From: Actinomyces glycerinitolerans
GTDB taxonomy: Bacteria; Actinomycetota; Actinomycetes; Actinomycetales; Actinomycetaceae
Assembly (NCBI RefSeq): GCF_900098745.1
Contig: NZ_FQTT01000009.1
Location: 245,117 to 309,116 of the forward strand
Length of the DNA stretch: 64,000 nucleotides
Direction of reading: 5' to 3'
In this document: positions 35,566 through 46,811 of the stretch, piece after piece
Layout of the letters: the number at the start of each line of letters is the position of its first letter
Position numbering within the stretch: the first letter of the stretch is position 1
Translations under genes and position numbers: made by a program
Notes under the pieces: model-generated
The model's database searches: none
Told to the model about the DNA's origin: nothing
Seen by the model: only the letters and a program-made list of their open reading frames with translations

Positions 35566-36386
35566 AAGCCGGAACCGCCACCACCCGCGCCCAAGCCGAG
35601 GAGGCCTGGGCGCCGGTCCTGGCCGCCGCCGGTGCGCAGGGGCAGGAACTCGGCGAACAGATCCTCACCGTGGCCCACGCGATCGCCTCCAACCCGCTGC
35701 GCGGCCCCCTGACGGACCCCAATCGCGAGCCGGAGCACAAGGCCGCGCTGGCCGCCCGCCTGTTCACGGGACGCGTGGACGCGCGCGTGGTGGAGCTGCT
35801 GCAGGGCATGGCGCGGGGCCGCTGGTCCCGGCCCGTAGACCTGATCAGTGCGCTGCACGACCTGGGCATCCAGTCGATTCTGGCCGGCGCCCGGGCGGGT
35901 GGCACCCTCGACGACGTCGAGCAGGAGGTCTTCGCCGTCTCCCGCCAGGTAGCCGCCAACCGGGAGATCCGGCAGGCGCTCGAGCCGGCCCGCCGCACCA
36001 GTACCGAGGCTCGTGTGCGCCTGGCCCAGCGGCTGTTCGCCTCACGCATCTCCCACCCCGCCATGACCCTGGTGGTCTGGTGTGTGCGACACCAGCCGGA
36101 GGTCGCCGTCGGCGGGGTGCCCTACAACCTGCGCCGCGTCACCGAGCTGGCCGCCGCCATGCAGAACCGGGTGATCGCCGACGTCGTCACGGCCGTGCCG
36201 CTGACCACCCGGCAGCAGACCCGGCTGCGCGACATCCTGGCCCGGCGGCTGGGATACGACGTCGAACTCAACCTGCAGGTCGATCCGGAGGTCATCGGCG
36301 GCGTGCGGGTCATGGTGCGCGACCTCGTCATGGACTCCACCGTGCGCCACTCGCTCGCCGGGCTGCGCACCGCACTGACCGGATGA
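35562..36386 (+). CDS. atpH: ATP synthase F1 subunit delta
   Basis: A 274-residue delta subunit (OSCP) linking the peripheral stalk to F1. It starts at a GTG overlapping the atpF stop. The C-terminal domain contains DILARRLGYDVELNLQVDPEVIGGVRV, in part given as DPEVIGGVRV, the family hallmark, followed by VRHSLAGLRTAL. It is longer than the Gram-negative type (about 180) as is usual in actinobacteria. Confidence 0.95.
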   Translation: MKAGTATTRAQAEEAWAPVLAAAGAQGQELGEQILTVAHAIASNPLRGPLTDPNREPEHKAALAARLFTGRVDARVVELLQGMARGRWSRPVDLISALHDLGIQSILAGARAGGTLDDVEQEVFAVSRQVAANREIRQALEPARRTSTEARVRLAQRLFASRISHPAMTLVVWCVRHQPEVAVGGVPYNLRRVTELAAAMQNRVIADVVTAVPLTTRQQTRLRDILARRLGYDVELNLQVDPEVIGGVRVMVRDLVMDSTVRHSLAGLRTALTG

Positions 36387-36468
36387 CCCGCCTCCCGGCG
36401 CCGACGCCACATACAAGCCAAACGAACCGCTGCGATAACGCAGCCAGCCACAGCGAAGGAGACGACAG

Positions 36469-38100
36469 ATGGCTGATATGACCATCGCCGCGGAGGACGT
36501 TCGCTCCGCCCTGGACGAGTTCGTCGATTCCTACCGGCCGGCGGAAGTCGCCGCCGACGAGATCGGGCACGTGGTCTTCGCCGCCGACGGCATCGCCCAC
36601 GTGGAGGGCCTGCCCGGGGCCATGGCCAACGAGCTGCTCACCTTCGAGGACGGCACCGCCGGACTGGCCATGAACCTGGACGAGCGCCAGATCGGCGTGG
36701 TGATCCTGGGCGACTACTCCGACATCGACGAGGGACAGGTCGTGCACCGCACCGGTGAGGTGCTCTCGGTACCGGTGGGGGACGGCTTCCTCGGGCGCGT
36801 CGTCGACCCGCTGGGCCGCCCCATCGACGGGCTCGGTGAGATCGCCGCCGAGGGGCGCCGCGCCCTGGAGCTGCAGGCCCCCGGCGTGATGGCCCGCAAG
36901 TCCGTGCACGAGCCGCTGCAGACCGGCCTGAAGGCCATCGACTCCATGATTCCGATCGGTCGCGGACAGCGACAGCTGATCATCGGCGACCGCAAGACGG
37001 GCAAGACCGCCATCGCCCTGGACACGATCCTGAACCAGAAGGCCGCCTGGGAGACGGGCGACCCGAACCAGCAGGTGCGCTGCATCTACGTGGCCACCGG
37101 CCAGAAGGGCTCCACCATCGCCTCGGTGCGTGCCACCCTGGAGGAGCGCGGCGCCCTGGAGTACACCACCATCGTCGCCTCCCCGGCCTCCGATCCGGCC
37201 GGATTCAAGTACCTGTCGCCCTACACCGGCTCGGCGATCGGACAGCACTGGATGTACGGCGGCAAGCACGTGCTGATCGTCTTCGACGACCTGTCCAAGC
37301 AGGCGGAGGCCTACCGCGCCGTATCGCTGCTGCTGCGCCGTCCGCCGGGCCGCGAGGCCTACCCCGGTGACGTCTTCTACCTCCACTCCCGGCTGCTGGA
37401 GCGCTGCGCCAAGCTGTCCGACGAGCTGGGGGGCGGCTCCATGACCGGCCTGCCGATCATCGAGACGAAGGCCAACGACGTCTCCGCCTACATCCCCACC
37501 AACGTCATCTCCATCACCGACGGGCAGATCTTCCTGCAGTCCGACCTGTTCAACGCCGACCAGCGCCCCGCCGTCGACGTGGGCATCTCGGTGTCCCGCG
37601 TCGGTGGTGACGCGCAGATCAAGGCGATGAAGAAGGTCGCCGGCACGCTCAAGATCACGCTGGCCCAGTACCGCTCCATGCAGGCCTTCGCCATGTTCGC
37701 CTCCGACCTGGACTCGGCCACTCGTCAGCAGCTGACCCGCGGCGAGCGGCTCATGGAGCTGCTCAAGCAGCCCCAGTTCACCCCCTACCCGGTGCAGGAG
37801 CAGGTCGCCAGCGTGTGGGCGGGCACCAACGGTTACCTCGACGACCTCCCCGTCGCCGACGTGCTGCCCTTCGAGCGCGCGTTGCTGGACTACCTGCGCC
37901 GCAACACCTCCATCCTGGACACCATCCGGGACACCGGCCAGCTCGACGACGACACCGAGGCGGCGTTGCGCCAGGCCGTGGAGTCCTTCCGCACCACCTA
38001 CCTGTCCGGCGGGCGCATGCTGTCCGGCGAGGTTGAGGCGCCCGAGGAAGAGGTGCCCGCGGAGCACACCGCCGAGCAGATCGTGGTCAAGAGGAGCTGA
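36469..38100 (+). CDS. atpA: ATP synthase F1 subunit alpha
   Basis: The 543-residue regulatory nucleotide-binding subunit. Walker A GDRKTGKT is at 173-180. [16 protein letters not shown] is the Walker B region, and the conserved Arg finger lies in the VSRVGGDAQ segment (ISVSRVGG). A ribosome site (GAAGGAGACGAC) precedes the ATG. The C-terminal tail is longer than in E. coli, with acidic [11 protein letters not shown], as in other actinobacteria where such extensions restrain ATP hydrolysis; that effect is inferred here. Confidence 0.97.
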   Translation: MADMTIAAEDVRSALDEFVDSYRPAEVAADEIGHVVFAADGIAHVEGLPGAMANELLTFEDGTAGLAMNLDERQIGVVILGDYSDIDEGQVVHRTGEVLSVPVGDGFLGRVVDPLGRPIDGLGEIAAEGRRALELQAPGVMARKSVHEPLQTGLKAIDSMIPIGRGQRQLIIGDRKTGKTAIALDTILNQKAAWETGDPNQQVRCIYVATGQKGSTIASVRATLEERGALEYTTIVASPASDPAGFKYLSPYTGSAIGQHWMYGGKHVLIVFDDLSKQAEAYRAVSLLLRRPPGREAYPGDVFYLHSRLLERCAKLSDELGGGSMTGLPIIETKANDVSAYIPTNVISITDGQIFLQSDLFNADQRPAVDVGISVSRVGGDAQIKAMKKVAGTLKITLAQYRSMQAFAMFASDLDSATRQQLTRGERLMELLKQPQFTPYPVQEQVASVWAGTNGYLDDLPVADVLPFERALLDYLRRNTSILDTIRDTGQLDDDTEAALRQAVESFRTTYLSGGRMLSGEVEAPEEEVPAEHTAEQIVVKRS

Positions 38101-38105
38101 CCGCC

Positions 38106-40572
<2,467 letters not shown>

Positions 40573-40573
40573 C

Positions 40574-40921
40574 ATGCCCGGCGAGCACAGCCTGAGTGTG
40601 GAGGTGGTCTCCCGGTTCGGGGGCGAGGCCTGGGTCGGCGCAGCCACTCGGGTCTCGGTCCCGCTGCCCGACGGCGAACTCGGCATCCTGCCCGGGCGCC
40701 AGCCGATCCTGGCGGTGCTCGGACGCGGCAACGTGCGCATCACGCCGGTCGACGGCGAGCCGGTCGCGGTGCCGGTGGCCGGCGGATTCTGTTCGGTCGA
40801 CGGCGATGTGGTCACCGTGGCGGCCGACGTGGCCGGGGCGGGGGCCTCCGAGTCCAGCGCCCAGGTCACGGACGTGATCGCCGAGACCATCGTCATCCCC
40901 GGCGTGGGTATACGGGACTGA
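40574..40921 (+). CDS. atpC: ATP synthase F1 subunit epsilon
   Basis: A 115-residue epsilon subunit. The beta-sandwich domain has GILPGRQPILAVLGRG and VAVPVAGGFCSVDGDVVTV. The usual C-terminal helical hairpin is missing or very short: the protein ends ETIVIPGVGIRD, so the inhibitory role of the helix pair is probably absent. It begins 2 bases after atpD, so translation is coupled. Confidence 0.92.
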   Translation: MPGEHSLSVEVVSRFGGEAWVGAATRVSVPLPDGELGILPGRQPILAVLGRGNVRITPVDGEPVAVPVAGGFCSVDGDVVTVAADVAGAGASESSAQVTDVIAETIVIPGVGIRD

Positions 40922-40923
40922 TC

Positions 40924-41331
40924 ATGAGCATGCCGGTGTGGGGGATTGTCGGTGCGATAGCGCTGGTGGTGATCATCCTCGCCGGCCTGTTCCTCACGCG
41001 GCTGCGTCATCTGGCGGGGCGCGTCGGCGCCTTCGAGTGCGCACTGCGTCCCACCGGCGGGCGGCACTGGATCAGCGGTATCGCCATCTTCGGCGACGAC
41101 GACCTGGAGTGGCACCGGCTGGTGTCGTTATCGCTGCGGCCGCGTCAGCGGCTGCTGCGCGAAGACCTCGAGCTGGGCCCGGTGCACCACCGCGGTGAGG
41201 GCGGGCACGTCGTGGACGTGCCCTGCCGCTACCGCGGTGAGCGCTTCGAGCTGGCCATGGTGGAGGACTCCCATTCCGCGCTGGTCGCCTGGATCGAATC
41301 GGCGGCCCCCTCCCAGCCCACCCTCTTCTAG
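40924..41331 (+). CDS. DUF2550-family membrane protein
   Basis: A 135-residue protein with one N-terminal helix (about 8-28) followed by a soluble domain, conserved directly downstream of atpC in many actinobacteria. Conserved pieces are FECALRP, WISGIAIFGDDDLEWHRL and VDVPCRYRGERFELAM. It starts 3 bases after the atpC stop, so it belongs to the ATP synthase operon. Function unknown. Confidence 0.88.
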   Translation: MSMPVWGIVGAIALVVIILAGLFLTRLRHLAGRVGAFECALRPTGGRHWISGIAIFGDDDLEWHRLVSLSLRPRQRLLREDLELGPVHHRGEGGHVVDVPCRYRGERFELAMVEDSHSALVAWIESAAPSQPTLF

Positions 41332-41362
41332 CTCAAGGGGGTAAGCCCCGACTTGTCCCTGT

Positions 41363-41452
41363 TTGGAGCGCTTGCGTCGGTTTGGACCGTCCCAGTGGCG
41401 CATGACGGCGGTCCAAACAGAAAGAAGCGCCGAATGGACTTGCGCGGTCCAA
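41363..41452. repeat. Convergent iteron element C (TTGGACCG words)
   Basis: TTGGAGCG at 41363 and TTGGACCG at 41382 are 19 bp apart, then CGGTCCAA is inverted at 41409 and 41445. It uses the word and the 19-bp spacing of the elements at 21594 and 63690, but the core hairpin differs (CCGTC with GACGG arms). It lies 30 bases after the last gene of the ATP synthase operon, where a terminator is expected. Confidence 0.75.
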
Positions 41453-41493
41453 ACAGGTGTTGATGGTCCGAGCCCGGGGACGGCAACACCCTT

Positions 41494-41533
41494 TGACTGA
41501 CCAGTTGACATGTTTTGGTCAGTTAGTCAGGAT
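41494..41533 (+). promoter_or_regulatory. Promoter with inverted repeat before the phosphotransferase-like gene
   Basis: CTGACCA (41497-41503) and TGGTCAG (41516-41522) form a perfect inverted repeat. TTGACA at 41505-41510 lies between the arms and CAGGAT at 41528-41533 is 17 bp downstream, so the repeat would cover the -35 box of a consensus-like promoter. A TetR gene is the neighbour at 44215, so this is a candidate TetR operator. The gene start is at 41578. Confidence 0.55.
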
Positions 41534-41577
41534 GGGTTGCGGCGTACCCCGCGCCCCGGCCGCTGAATGGAGGCGCC

Positions 41578-44106
41578 ATGATTCTCTGGCTCGACGACGC
41601 CGAAGCCTCCGATCGCTCACTGACGGGCGGCAAGGGCGCCTCCCTGGCGCAGTGTCGTCAGCTGGGTCTGCCCGTCCCCGACGGCTTCTGCATCACCACC
41701 AGGGCATTCCTCGCCGCCAGCCGGTCGGGTGCAGTTGATGGGCAGACGAATGGCACGCACCCGCTCCCACTTCCTCCCGGGTTTGAGTCCGCCCTGCTTG
41801 ACGCCTATGACCGGCTGGGACGGCCCGCAGTCGCGGTGCGCTCCTCGGGCGCCGATGAGGACGGCCGCGAAACCAGCCTGGCCGGGCAGCACGACACTGT
41901 CCTGGGCGTGTCGGGCGCGGCCGCACTGCTAGACGCCGTACGCACCTGCTGGGCATCCGCCTTCAACGAGCGGGCCGCCGAGTACCGCCGCCGCCGGGAG
42001 ATCACGGAGGCGGCGCCCATCGCCGTCGTCGTCCAAAGGATGGTGGATCCCGCAGTCTCCGGCGTGCTATTCACCCGCGACCCGCTCTCCGCGGCAGCGG
42101 ATGCGGCGGTGGTGAGCGCCTCCTACGGGCTCGGGGAGAGCGTGGTCTCCGGTCACGTGGTGCCCGATGTCTTCAAGCTGAGTGCCAGCCCGCCGCGAAC
42201 CCTCAGCCGAACCATGGGCTCCAAGGAGACTCGGATGGACCTGGGCCCGCGGGGCGTTGTCACCACACAGGTCCCCTCGGCCGAGCGCAACCGACTGTGC
42301 CTCGACGACGATCAGCTGCTCCGCCTGCTCGATATCGGAATGCGCCTGGAGGAGTACTACGGATGCGCGCAGGACGTCGAGTGGGCGCTGTGCGACGGAG
42401 AGGTCGTGCTCCTCCAGGCCAGGCCGGTCACCGCCTTTGCCGGCCGGGCCGGCTCCGCCGCACCGCCTGCCGGACCGCGATCCATGCGCGCCCGAGCGGA
42501 GGAGTTGATCCGGGCGGACGTGGCTGAGCACCTGCCCTGCCCCTACCCCCTCGACTTGAGTGCCGCGCATCGGCTCGTCGAGGCCGTGGGGGCGCTGCTG
42601 TCCCGCGCCGGTTTCAATCCTCCCGCCCCGGAGGCACTGCTTCAAGGCGACGCCGACGGCGTCATACGCCTGCATGCGTCCCTGCCGCCGCAGAGTCTGT
42701 GGGGGCTCACGCGCCTGCCCGCCGTCGTGGGGCGCAGCCTGCGTCACGATCCCGGGTGTTGGCCCCAGGAGGAGGCCGCTATCCGCAGACGCCTTGGTCG
42801 TCTCACCCGGTGCATCGATCGACGCGCGGAAGCCGATTCGGCAACGCTCCTGCGACTTCTGGATCAAGCGGTCGACGCCGCCGCCCACGTCCTGCACGAC
42901 CGCTACCGCAACTATCTCGTGCCTCTCGCCGTGAACCGGGCGGTCACCATGCGGCTGGCGGCAATGGCGGGTCTGGGAGACGGTGTGCAGGAGGAGGACC
43001 TCTACCGGGATCTGTCCTATGCGACCGCTGCGGCTAACGCGGGAATCTCCCGCCTCGGCGAGCGGATGCGTTCACTCGGACTGGAGCGGAGGCTGCTTCA
43101 GGACGGGCCGCGACCTTTCCTGAACGGGCTCGACGCCACGCCTGCGGGACGCAAACTTCTCGCCGAACTGCACCAGTTCCTCGATGACTACGGTGCGCGA
43201 GCCGGCTCGCCCTACCTGGCGTTCTCCGCCAGATCATGGCGTGAGTGTCCCGAGGACCTGATCGGGCTCATCGCGGTGCAACTGCGCGGAATGAACGCCT
43301 CGGCCCGCGAGCGGACGGAGAATGAGCCTCCGTCCCGGCCCGCCGTGATGCAGGACGTGACGGCTCGGTTGTCTGCGCCGCTGCGTGGCTGCTGGCACCG
43401 ATCCGTGGCGCGGCAGCGCGCCCTGCACGTCGGACGGGAGGGGACCCTCTACCTGATCGAGGAGTTCTTCCTCCAGGCCCGCCGGGTCATGGCTGAGATC
43501 GCCGGCAGGCTGGTGGCCGGCGGTGTGCTGGAGGAGGCGGAGGACGTGGTCCTGCTCTACGACGCCGAGGTGCGTCGGGCGTTGACCCGTCCCGCGGAGG
43601 TGGGGCTGACAAGCCTGATCACTCGACGCAAGAACGCCCGTGCGCGGGCTCGGGAGACCTGGCTGCGCAGTTGCGGCGCAACAGACGCGGCTGAGCCGGC
43701 CGACTACCGACCCGCAGAAGGACTGGCACTGCGCGGGTTTCCGTCCGCGGCGGGCAGGGTACGCGGGCGCGCGCGGGTGATCCTCGAGCCGCGGGACTTC
43801 GGGCGCCTGCACGCCGGGGAGGTGCTGGTGTGCCCGTTCACCGACCCGTCGTGGACACCGCTGTTCTCCCTGGCCGCCGGCGTCGTCGCGGACGCGGGAG
43901 GGCCTCTGTCACACGCCGCGATCATCGCCCGGGAGTACGGCATACCCACCGTGCTCGGTGCCACCGGCGCCACCGCGCGGATTAGCGACGGCGAACTGAT
44001 CGAGGTGGACGGTTCGGTCGGCGTCGTCACCCGGATGTCGGCGACGCCCGAACCATCAATCCCACAACCCGCACCGGCGGAGGGTGCCAACGGCAACCTT
44101 GGCTGA
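41578..44106 (+). CDS. PEP-utilising phosphotransferase, rifampin phosphotransferase-like
   Basis: An 842-residue enzyme with the domain order of rifampin phosphotransferase: an N-terminal ATP-grasp domain (GGKGASLAQC, VRSSGADEDG, GVLFTRDPL, LQARPVTAF, about 1-305), a helical central domain (about 306-730), and a C-terminal swivelling His domain with GGPLSHAAIIAREYGIP (catalytic His779). The C-terminal PEP-binding barrel of PEP synthase or pyruvate phosphate dikinase is absent. The known enzyme uses ATP to give AMP and phosphate while modifying rifampin. Whether this one acts on rifampin, another antibiotic or a cell metabolite is not shown. The TetR gene is 108 bases downstream in the same direction. 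ATG after GGAGGCGCC. Confidence 0.85.
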   Translation: MILWLDDAEASDRSLTGGKGASLAQCRQLGLPVPDGFCITTRAFLAASRSGAVDGQTNGTHPLPLPPGFESALLDAYDRLGRPAVAVRSSGADEDGRETSLAGQHDTVLGVSGAAALLDAVRTCWASAFNERAAEYRRRREITEAAPIAVVVQRMVDPAVSGVLFTRDPLSAAADAAVVSASYGLGESVVSGHVVPDVFKLSASPPRTLSRTMGSKETRMDLGPRGVVTTQVPSAERNRLCLDDDQLLRLLDIGMRLEEYYGCAQDVEWALCDGEVVLLQARPVTAFAGRAGSAAPPAGPRSMRARAEELIRADVAEHLPCPYPLDLSAAHRLVEAVGALLSRAGFNPPAPEALLQGDADGVIRLHASLPPQSLWGLTRLPAVVGRSLRHDPGCWPQEEAAIRRRLGRLTRCIDRRAEADSATLLRLLDQAVDAAAHVLHDRYRNYLVPLAVNRAVTMRLAAMAGLGDGVQEEDLYRDLSYATAAANAGISRLGERMRSLGLERRLLQDGPRPFLNGLDATPAGRKLLAELHQFLDDYGARAGSPYLAFSARSWRECPEDLIGLIAVQLRGMNASARERTENEPPSRPAVMQDVTARLSAPLRGCWHRSVARQRALHVGREGTLYLIEEFFLQARRVMAEIAGRLVAGGVLEEAEDVVLLYDAEVRRALTRPAEVGLTSLITRRKNARARARETWLRSCGATDAAEPADYRPAEGLALRGFPSAAGRVRGRARVILEPRDFGRLHAGEVLVCPFTDPSWTPLFSLAAGVVADAGGPLSHAAIIAREYGIPTVLGATGATARISDGELIEVDGSVGVVTRMSATPEPSIPQPAPAEGANGNLG

Positions 44107-44214
44107 CAGCGAATTGGGCTTGCTGGGCGGCGCCGGGCGCCCGAAGGCTCAACTTCACCGGACCGGTCCTGGGGGCCGGACAGTCAAGGCACCCAGCGGC
44201 AATATGATCGCCCC

Positions 44215-44967
44215 ATGCGCAATACCCGGCACGCATCCGACGTCGGGGTGCCGACCGTCGCTTCTGCCCTCCCCGAGCGGATCCTCACGGCCGCCGCGGA
44301 ACTCGTCGGTCAGCACGGTCCCCAGAAGACCACCGTCGCCGAGATCGCCCGAGCGGCCGGCGTCGGCAAGGGGACGGCATACCTGTACTGGCCCAGCAAG
44401 GAGAAGTTGCTGCTGGCGCTGCTCGCCCACGAGCTGGTGGTGTGGATCCGATCCGTGCGCGCCGAGGTGGTGCACGATCCCGAGCGGTTGCGCCCGTCCC
44501 GTCTGGCGGTGCTGCTGCTGGACTCGTGGCGCCATGAAGTGGTTGAACTCATTGCCTCCGACTTATACCTGCGTCGAGTCCTCGCCGCGCACCGGGATTC
44601 TCGAGAGCTCCTGGAACGATCCATGCCGATGGAACTGTGTGTGCGTGTGTTGCCTCTGATGCGCCGGGAGGGACTTGTGCGCAGTGATACCGATGCGCAC
44701 GAACAGGCCTACGTCTTCAACGCCGTGATGACCGGTTTCGTCGTCGGCAAGGTGACGGAGCGGGCGGACTCTGCGGTGATCGACCCGGCCGCCGCGTTGG
44801 CCCGCACAATCCGTCAACTGCTGGAGCCCGACACTGCCCCAACCAGATCCCAGTGTGAACGACTGCTGCCCGAGGTACTCGAAGTGGTCGATCAGGCTGT
44901 GGCCAATCTGGAAGAGATGACGTACGGCGCAGCGGCGCCCGAGCGGACGGTCCGCACACGAGGATAG
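44215..44967 (+). CDS. TetR/AcrR-family transcriptional regulator
   Basis: A 250-residue TetR-family regulator. The N-terminal helix-turn-helix lies at about 22-70: ILTAAAELVGQHGPQKTTVAEIA, in part TVAEIARAAGVGKGTAYLYWPSKEKLL. The C-terminal ligand domain is longer than average. It lies 108 bases after the phosphotransferase gene, with its own possible promoter there, and probably controls that gene through the repeat at 41494-41533. The effector is unknown. Confidence 0.9.
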   Translation: MRNTRHASDVGVPTVASALPERILTAAAELVGQHGPQKTTVAEIARAAGVGKGTAYLYWPSKEKLLLALLAHELVVWIRSVRAEVVHDPERLRPSRLAVLLLDSWRHEVVELIASDLYLRRVLAAHRDSRELLERSMPMELCVRVLPLMRREGLVRSDTDAHEQAYVFNAVMTGFVVGKVTERADSAVIDPAAALARTIRQLLEPDTAPTRSQCERLLPEVLEVVDQAVANLEEMTYGAAAPERTVRTRG

Positions 44968-45035
44968 GGAGGGTCCCTCGGACCCCCTGTGACACGGCCT
45001 GCCTCGAGGGCGCGCCGAGGCGGACAATCGCTTTC

Positions 45036-45881
45036 ATGAGCACAAAACGTCCCGTTACCGTCCTGCTCGGCGCCGGAGCCATCGGCACCGCCATCGCCCG
45101 GCGCGTCACGAACGGCGGCCACATCGTCGTCGCCGACCTGCGGCTCGAGAACGCGCAAAAGGTCCGCGAGCAACTCCTCGACGCCGGTTACAGCGCCGAG
45201 GCGACGACGACGGACCTGGCCGACCCCGCCTCCATCCGGGCCCTGGCGGAGCACGCCGCCTCGCTCGGGCCGGTCAGCCGCGTGATCCTCGCCGGAGGAG
45301 TCTCGCCGTCGCAGGCCGACATCCCCACCATCCTGCGGGTGGACCTGTACGGCTTCGCCGTCGCCCTGGAGGAGTTCGGCAAGGTGATTGCCCCGGCCGG
45401 CTCCGGCGTCGTCATCTCCAGCCAGTCCGGCTACCGCATGCCCGCGCTCACCCGTGAGCAGGACGCCCTGCTGGCGACCACCCCCGTCGACAAGCTGCTA
45501 GACCTGCCGCTGCTCGCCGACGGCGCCATCACCTCCACGCTGCACGCCTACCAGATGTCCAAGCGGGCCAATGGCCTGCGGGTGCGGGCGAACGCCGTCA
45601 CCTGGGGGGAGCGCGGTGCTCGTATCAATGCGATCAGTCCCGGCATCGTCATCACGCCGCTGGCGCGCGACGAGCTCGAGGGGCCGCGTGGCGCCGGCTA
45701 CCGCAAGCAGCTCGAGCTCTCCCCGGCCGGGCGCGCCGGCACGCCCGATGAGATCGCCGCGCTGGCCGGTTTCCTCATGGGGCCGGAGGCCGGCTACATC
45801 AACGGCACGGACGTGCTGGCCGACGGCGGCGTCACCGCCTCCTGGTACTACGGGCCGCTGTCCGCGGGCGGGGCGAACTGA
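45036..45881 (+). CDS. Short-chain dehydrogenase/reductase (SDR) family oxidoreductase
   Basis: A 281-residue SDR. The cofactor motif is LLGAGAIGTAIA (a variant of TGxxxGIG without the Thr-Gly start), and ADLRLENA suggests NAD rather than NADP. The catalytic Ser is probably in ISSQSGYRMP and the Tyr-Lys pair in HAYQMSKRAN. INAISPGIVITPL and GYINGTDVLADGG are standard C-terminal blocks. A 35-residue insertion lies before the catalytic Tyr. No neighbouring gene indicates a substrate. It is followed by the repeat array at 45932-45984 and nucS. Confidence 0.88.
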   Translation: MSTKRPVTVLLGAGAIGTAIARRVTNGGHIVVADLRLENAQKVREQLLDAGYSAEATTTDLADPASIRALAEHAASLGPVSRVILAGGVSPSQADIPTILRVDLYGFAVALEEFGKVIAPAGSGVVISSQSGYRMPALTREQDALLATTPVDKLLDLPLLADGAITSTLHAYQMSKRANGLRVRANAVTWGERGARINAISPGIVITPLARDELEGPRGAGYRKQLELSPAGRAGTPDEIAALAGFLMGPEAGYINGTDVLADGGVTASWYYGPLSAGGAN

Positions 45882-45931
45882 GTGGGGTGAGCCGCGTCAT
45901 ACCTACCGAGCTCGGTACGTGACGTCAACCG

Positions 45932-45984
45932 ACCTCGGCGGGTAAGTGCAGTCGACCTTGGCGGGTAAGTGCAGTCGACCTCGG
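45932..45984. repeat. 23-bp tandem repeat upstream of nucS
   Basis: ACCTYGG words occur at 45932, 45955 and 45978, exactly 23 bp apart, embedded in a repeated segment (GGCGGGTAAGTGCAGTCGAC from 45937 and again from 45960). A diverged fourth unit seems to precede it (GAGCTCGGTACGTGACGTCA from 45908). It fills the space between the SDR stop and the nucS GTG and may be a regulatory array or a direct-repeat relative of the other extragenic elements. Confidence 0.75.
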
Positions 45985-46011
45985 TGAGGGGGAAGCGGGT
46001 AGGCTGCCGGG

Positions 46012-46707
46012 GTGCGCGTCGTCATCGCTTCCTGCTCCGTGGACTACTCCGGCCGTCTGGACGCCCACCTGCCCCGGGCCACCCGCCTGATCATGGTCAA
46101 GGCCGACGGCTCGGTGCTGGTTCACTCCGACGGCGGCTCCTACAAGCCACTGAACTGGATGAGTCCGCCCGCCCGCCTGGCGGAGGTCGCCCCGGACGAG
46201 GAGGACGCCGAGGCCGGCGTCACCGCTCGCTGGGAGGTGACCGCCGCCAAGACCGACGACCGCCTGGTCATCCGCCTGTTCGAGATCGTCTCAGATACCA
46301 GTGTGGAGCTCGGCGTCGACCCCGGGCTGACCAAGGACGGGGTCGAGGCCCACCTGCAGGAGCTGCTCGCAGAGCAGGTGGAGTTGCTCGGCCCCGGCTT
46401 CCGCCTGGTGCGCCGCGAGTACCCCACCCCCATCGGCCCGGTCGACCTGCTCGTGCGTGACGGGGCCGGCGCCGCCGTCGCCGTGGAGGTCAAGCGCGTG
46501 GGCGGCATTGACGGCGTCGAGCAGCTGACCCGCTACCTGGACATGCTCGACCGCGACCCGTTGCTGACCCCGGTGCGCGGGGTGTTCGCCGCCCAGCAGA
46601 TCAAGCCGCAGGCGCGCGTGCTGGCCGAGGACCGCGGTATCCGCTGCGTGGTGCTGGACTACGACGCCATGCGCGGCCTGGACGATCCCTCCTCCCGGCT
46701 GTTCTGA
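46012..46707 (+). CDS. nucS: Endonuclease NucS (EndoMS), mismatch repair
   Basis: A 231-residue mismatch-specific endonuclease that replaces MutS/MutL in most actinobacteria, cutting both strands near G-T, G-G and T-T mismatches. It starts at GTG (ACTCCTTCC-free region; the start is fixed by the conserved [16 protein letters not shown]). [14 protein letters not shown] and [20 protein letters not shown] carry the nuclease residues (Asp, Glu-x-Lys). The end DDPSSRLF resembles the sliding-clamp-binding tail seen in the family. No antisense gene is supported here. Confidence 0.93.
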   Translation: MRVVIASCSVDYSGRLDAHLPRATRLIMVKADGSVLVHSDGGSYKPLNWMSPPARLAEVAPDEEDAEAGVTARWEVTAAKTDDRLVIRLFEIVSDTSVELGVDPGLTKDGVEAHLQELLAEQVELLGPGFRLVRREYPTPIGPVDLLVRDGAGAAVAVEVKRVGGIDGVEQLTRYLDMLDRDPLLTPVRGVFAAQQIKPQARVLAEDRGIRCVVLDYDAMRGLDDPSSRLF

Positions 46708-46811
46708 CGGGTCGGCGTAGCCCGGCGGCGCGGGACCGGGCCCGAGTCACGGCGCGTGCGCCGTTCCCTCCCCGTCGTGCCGCACCCTCGCCGGGCGTTT
46801 AGCATCTGTCC

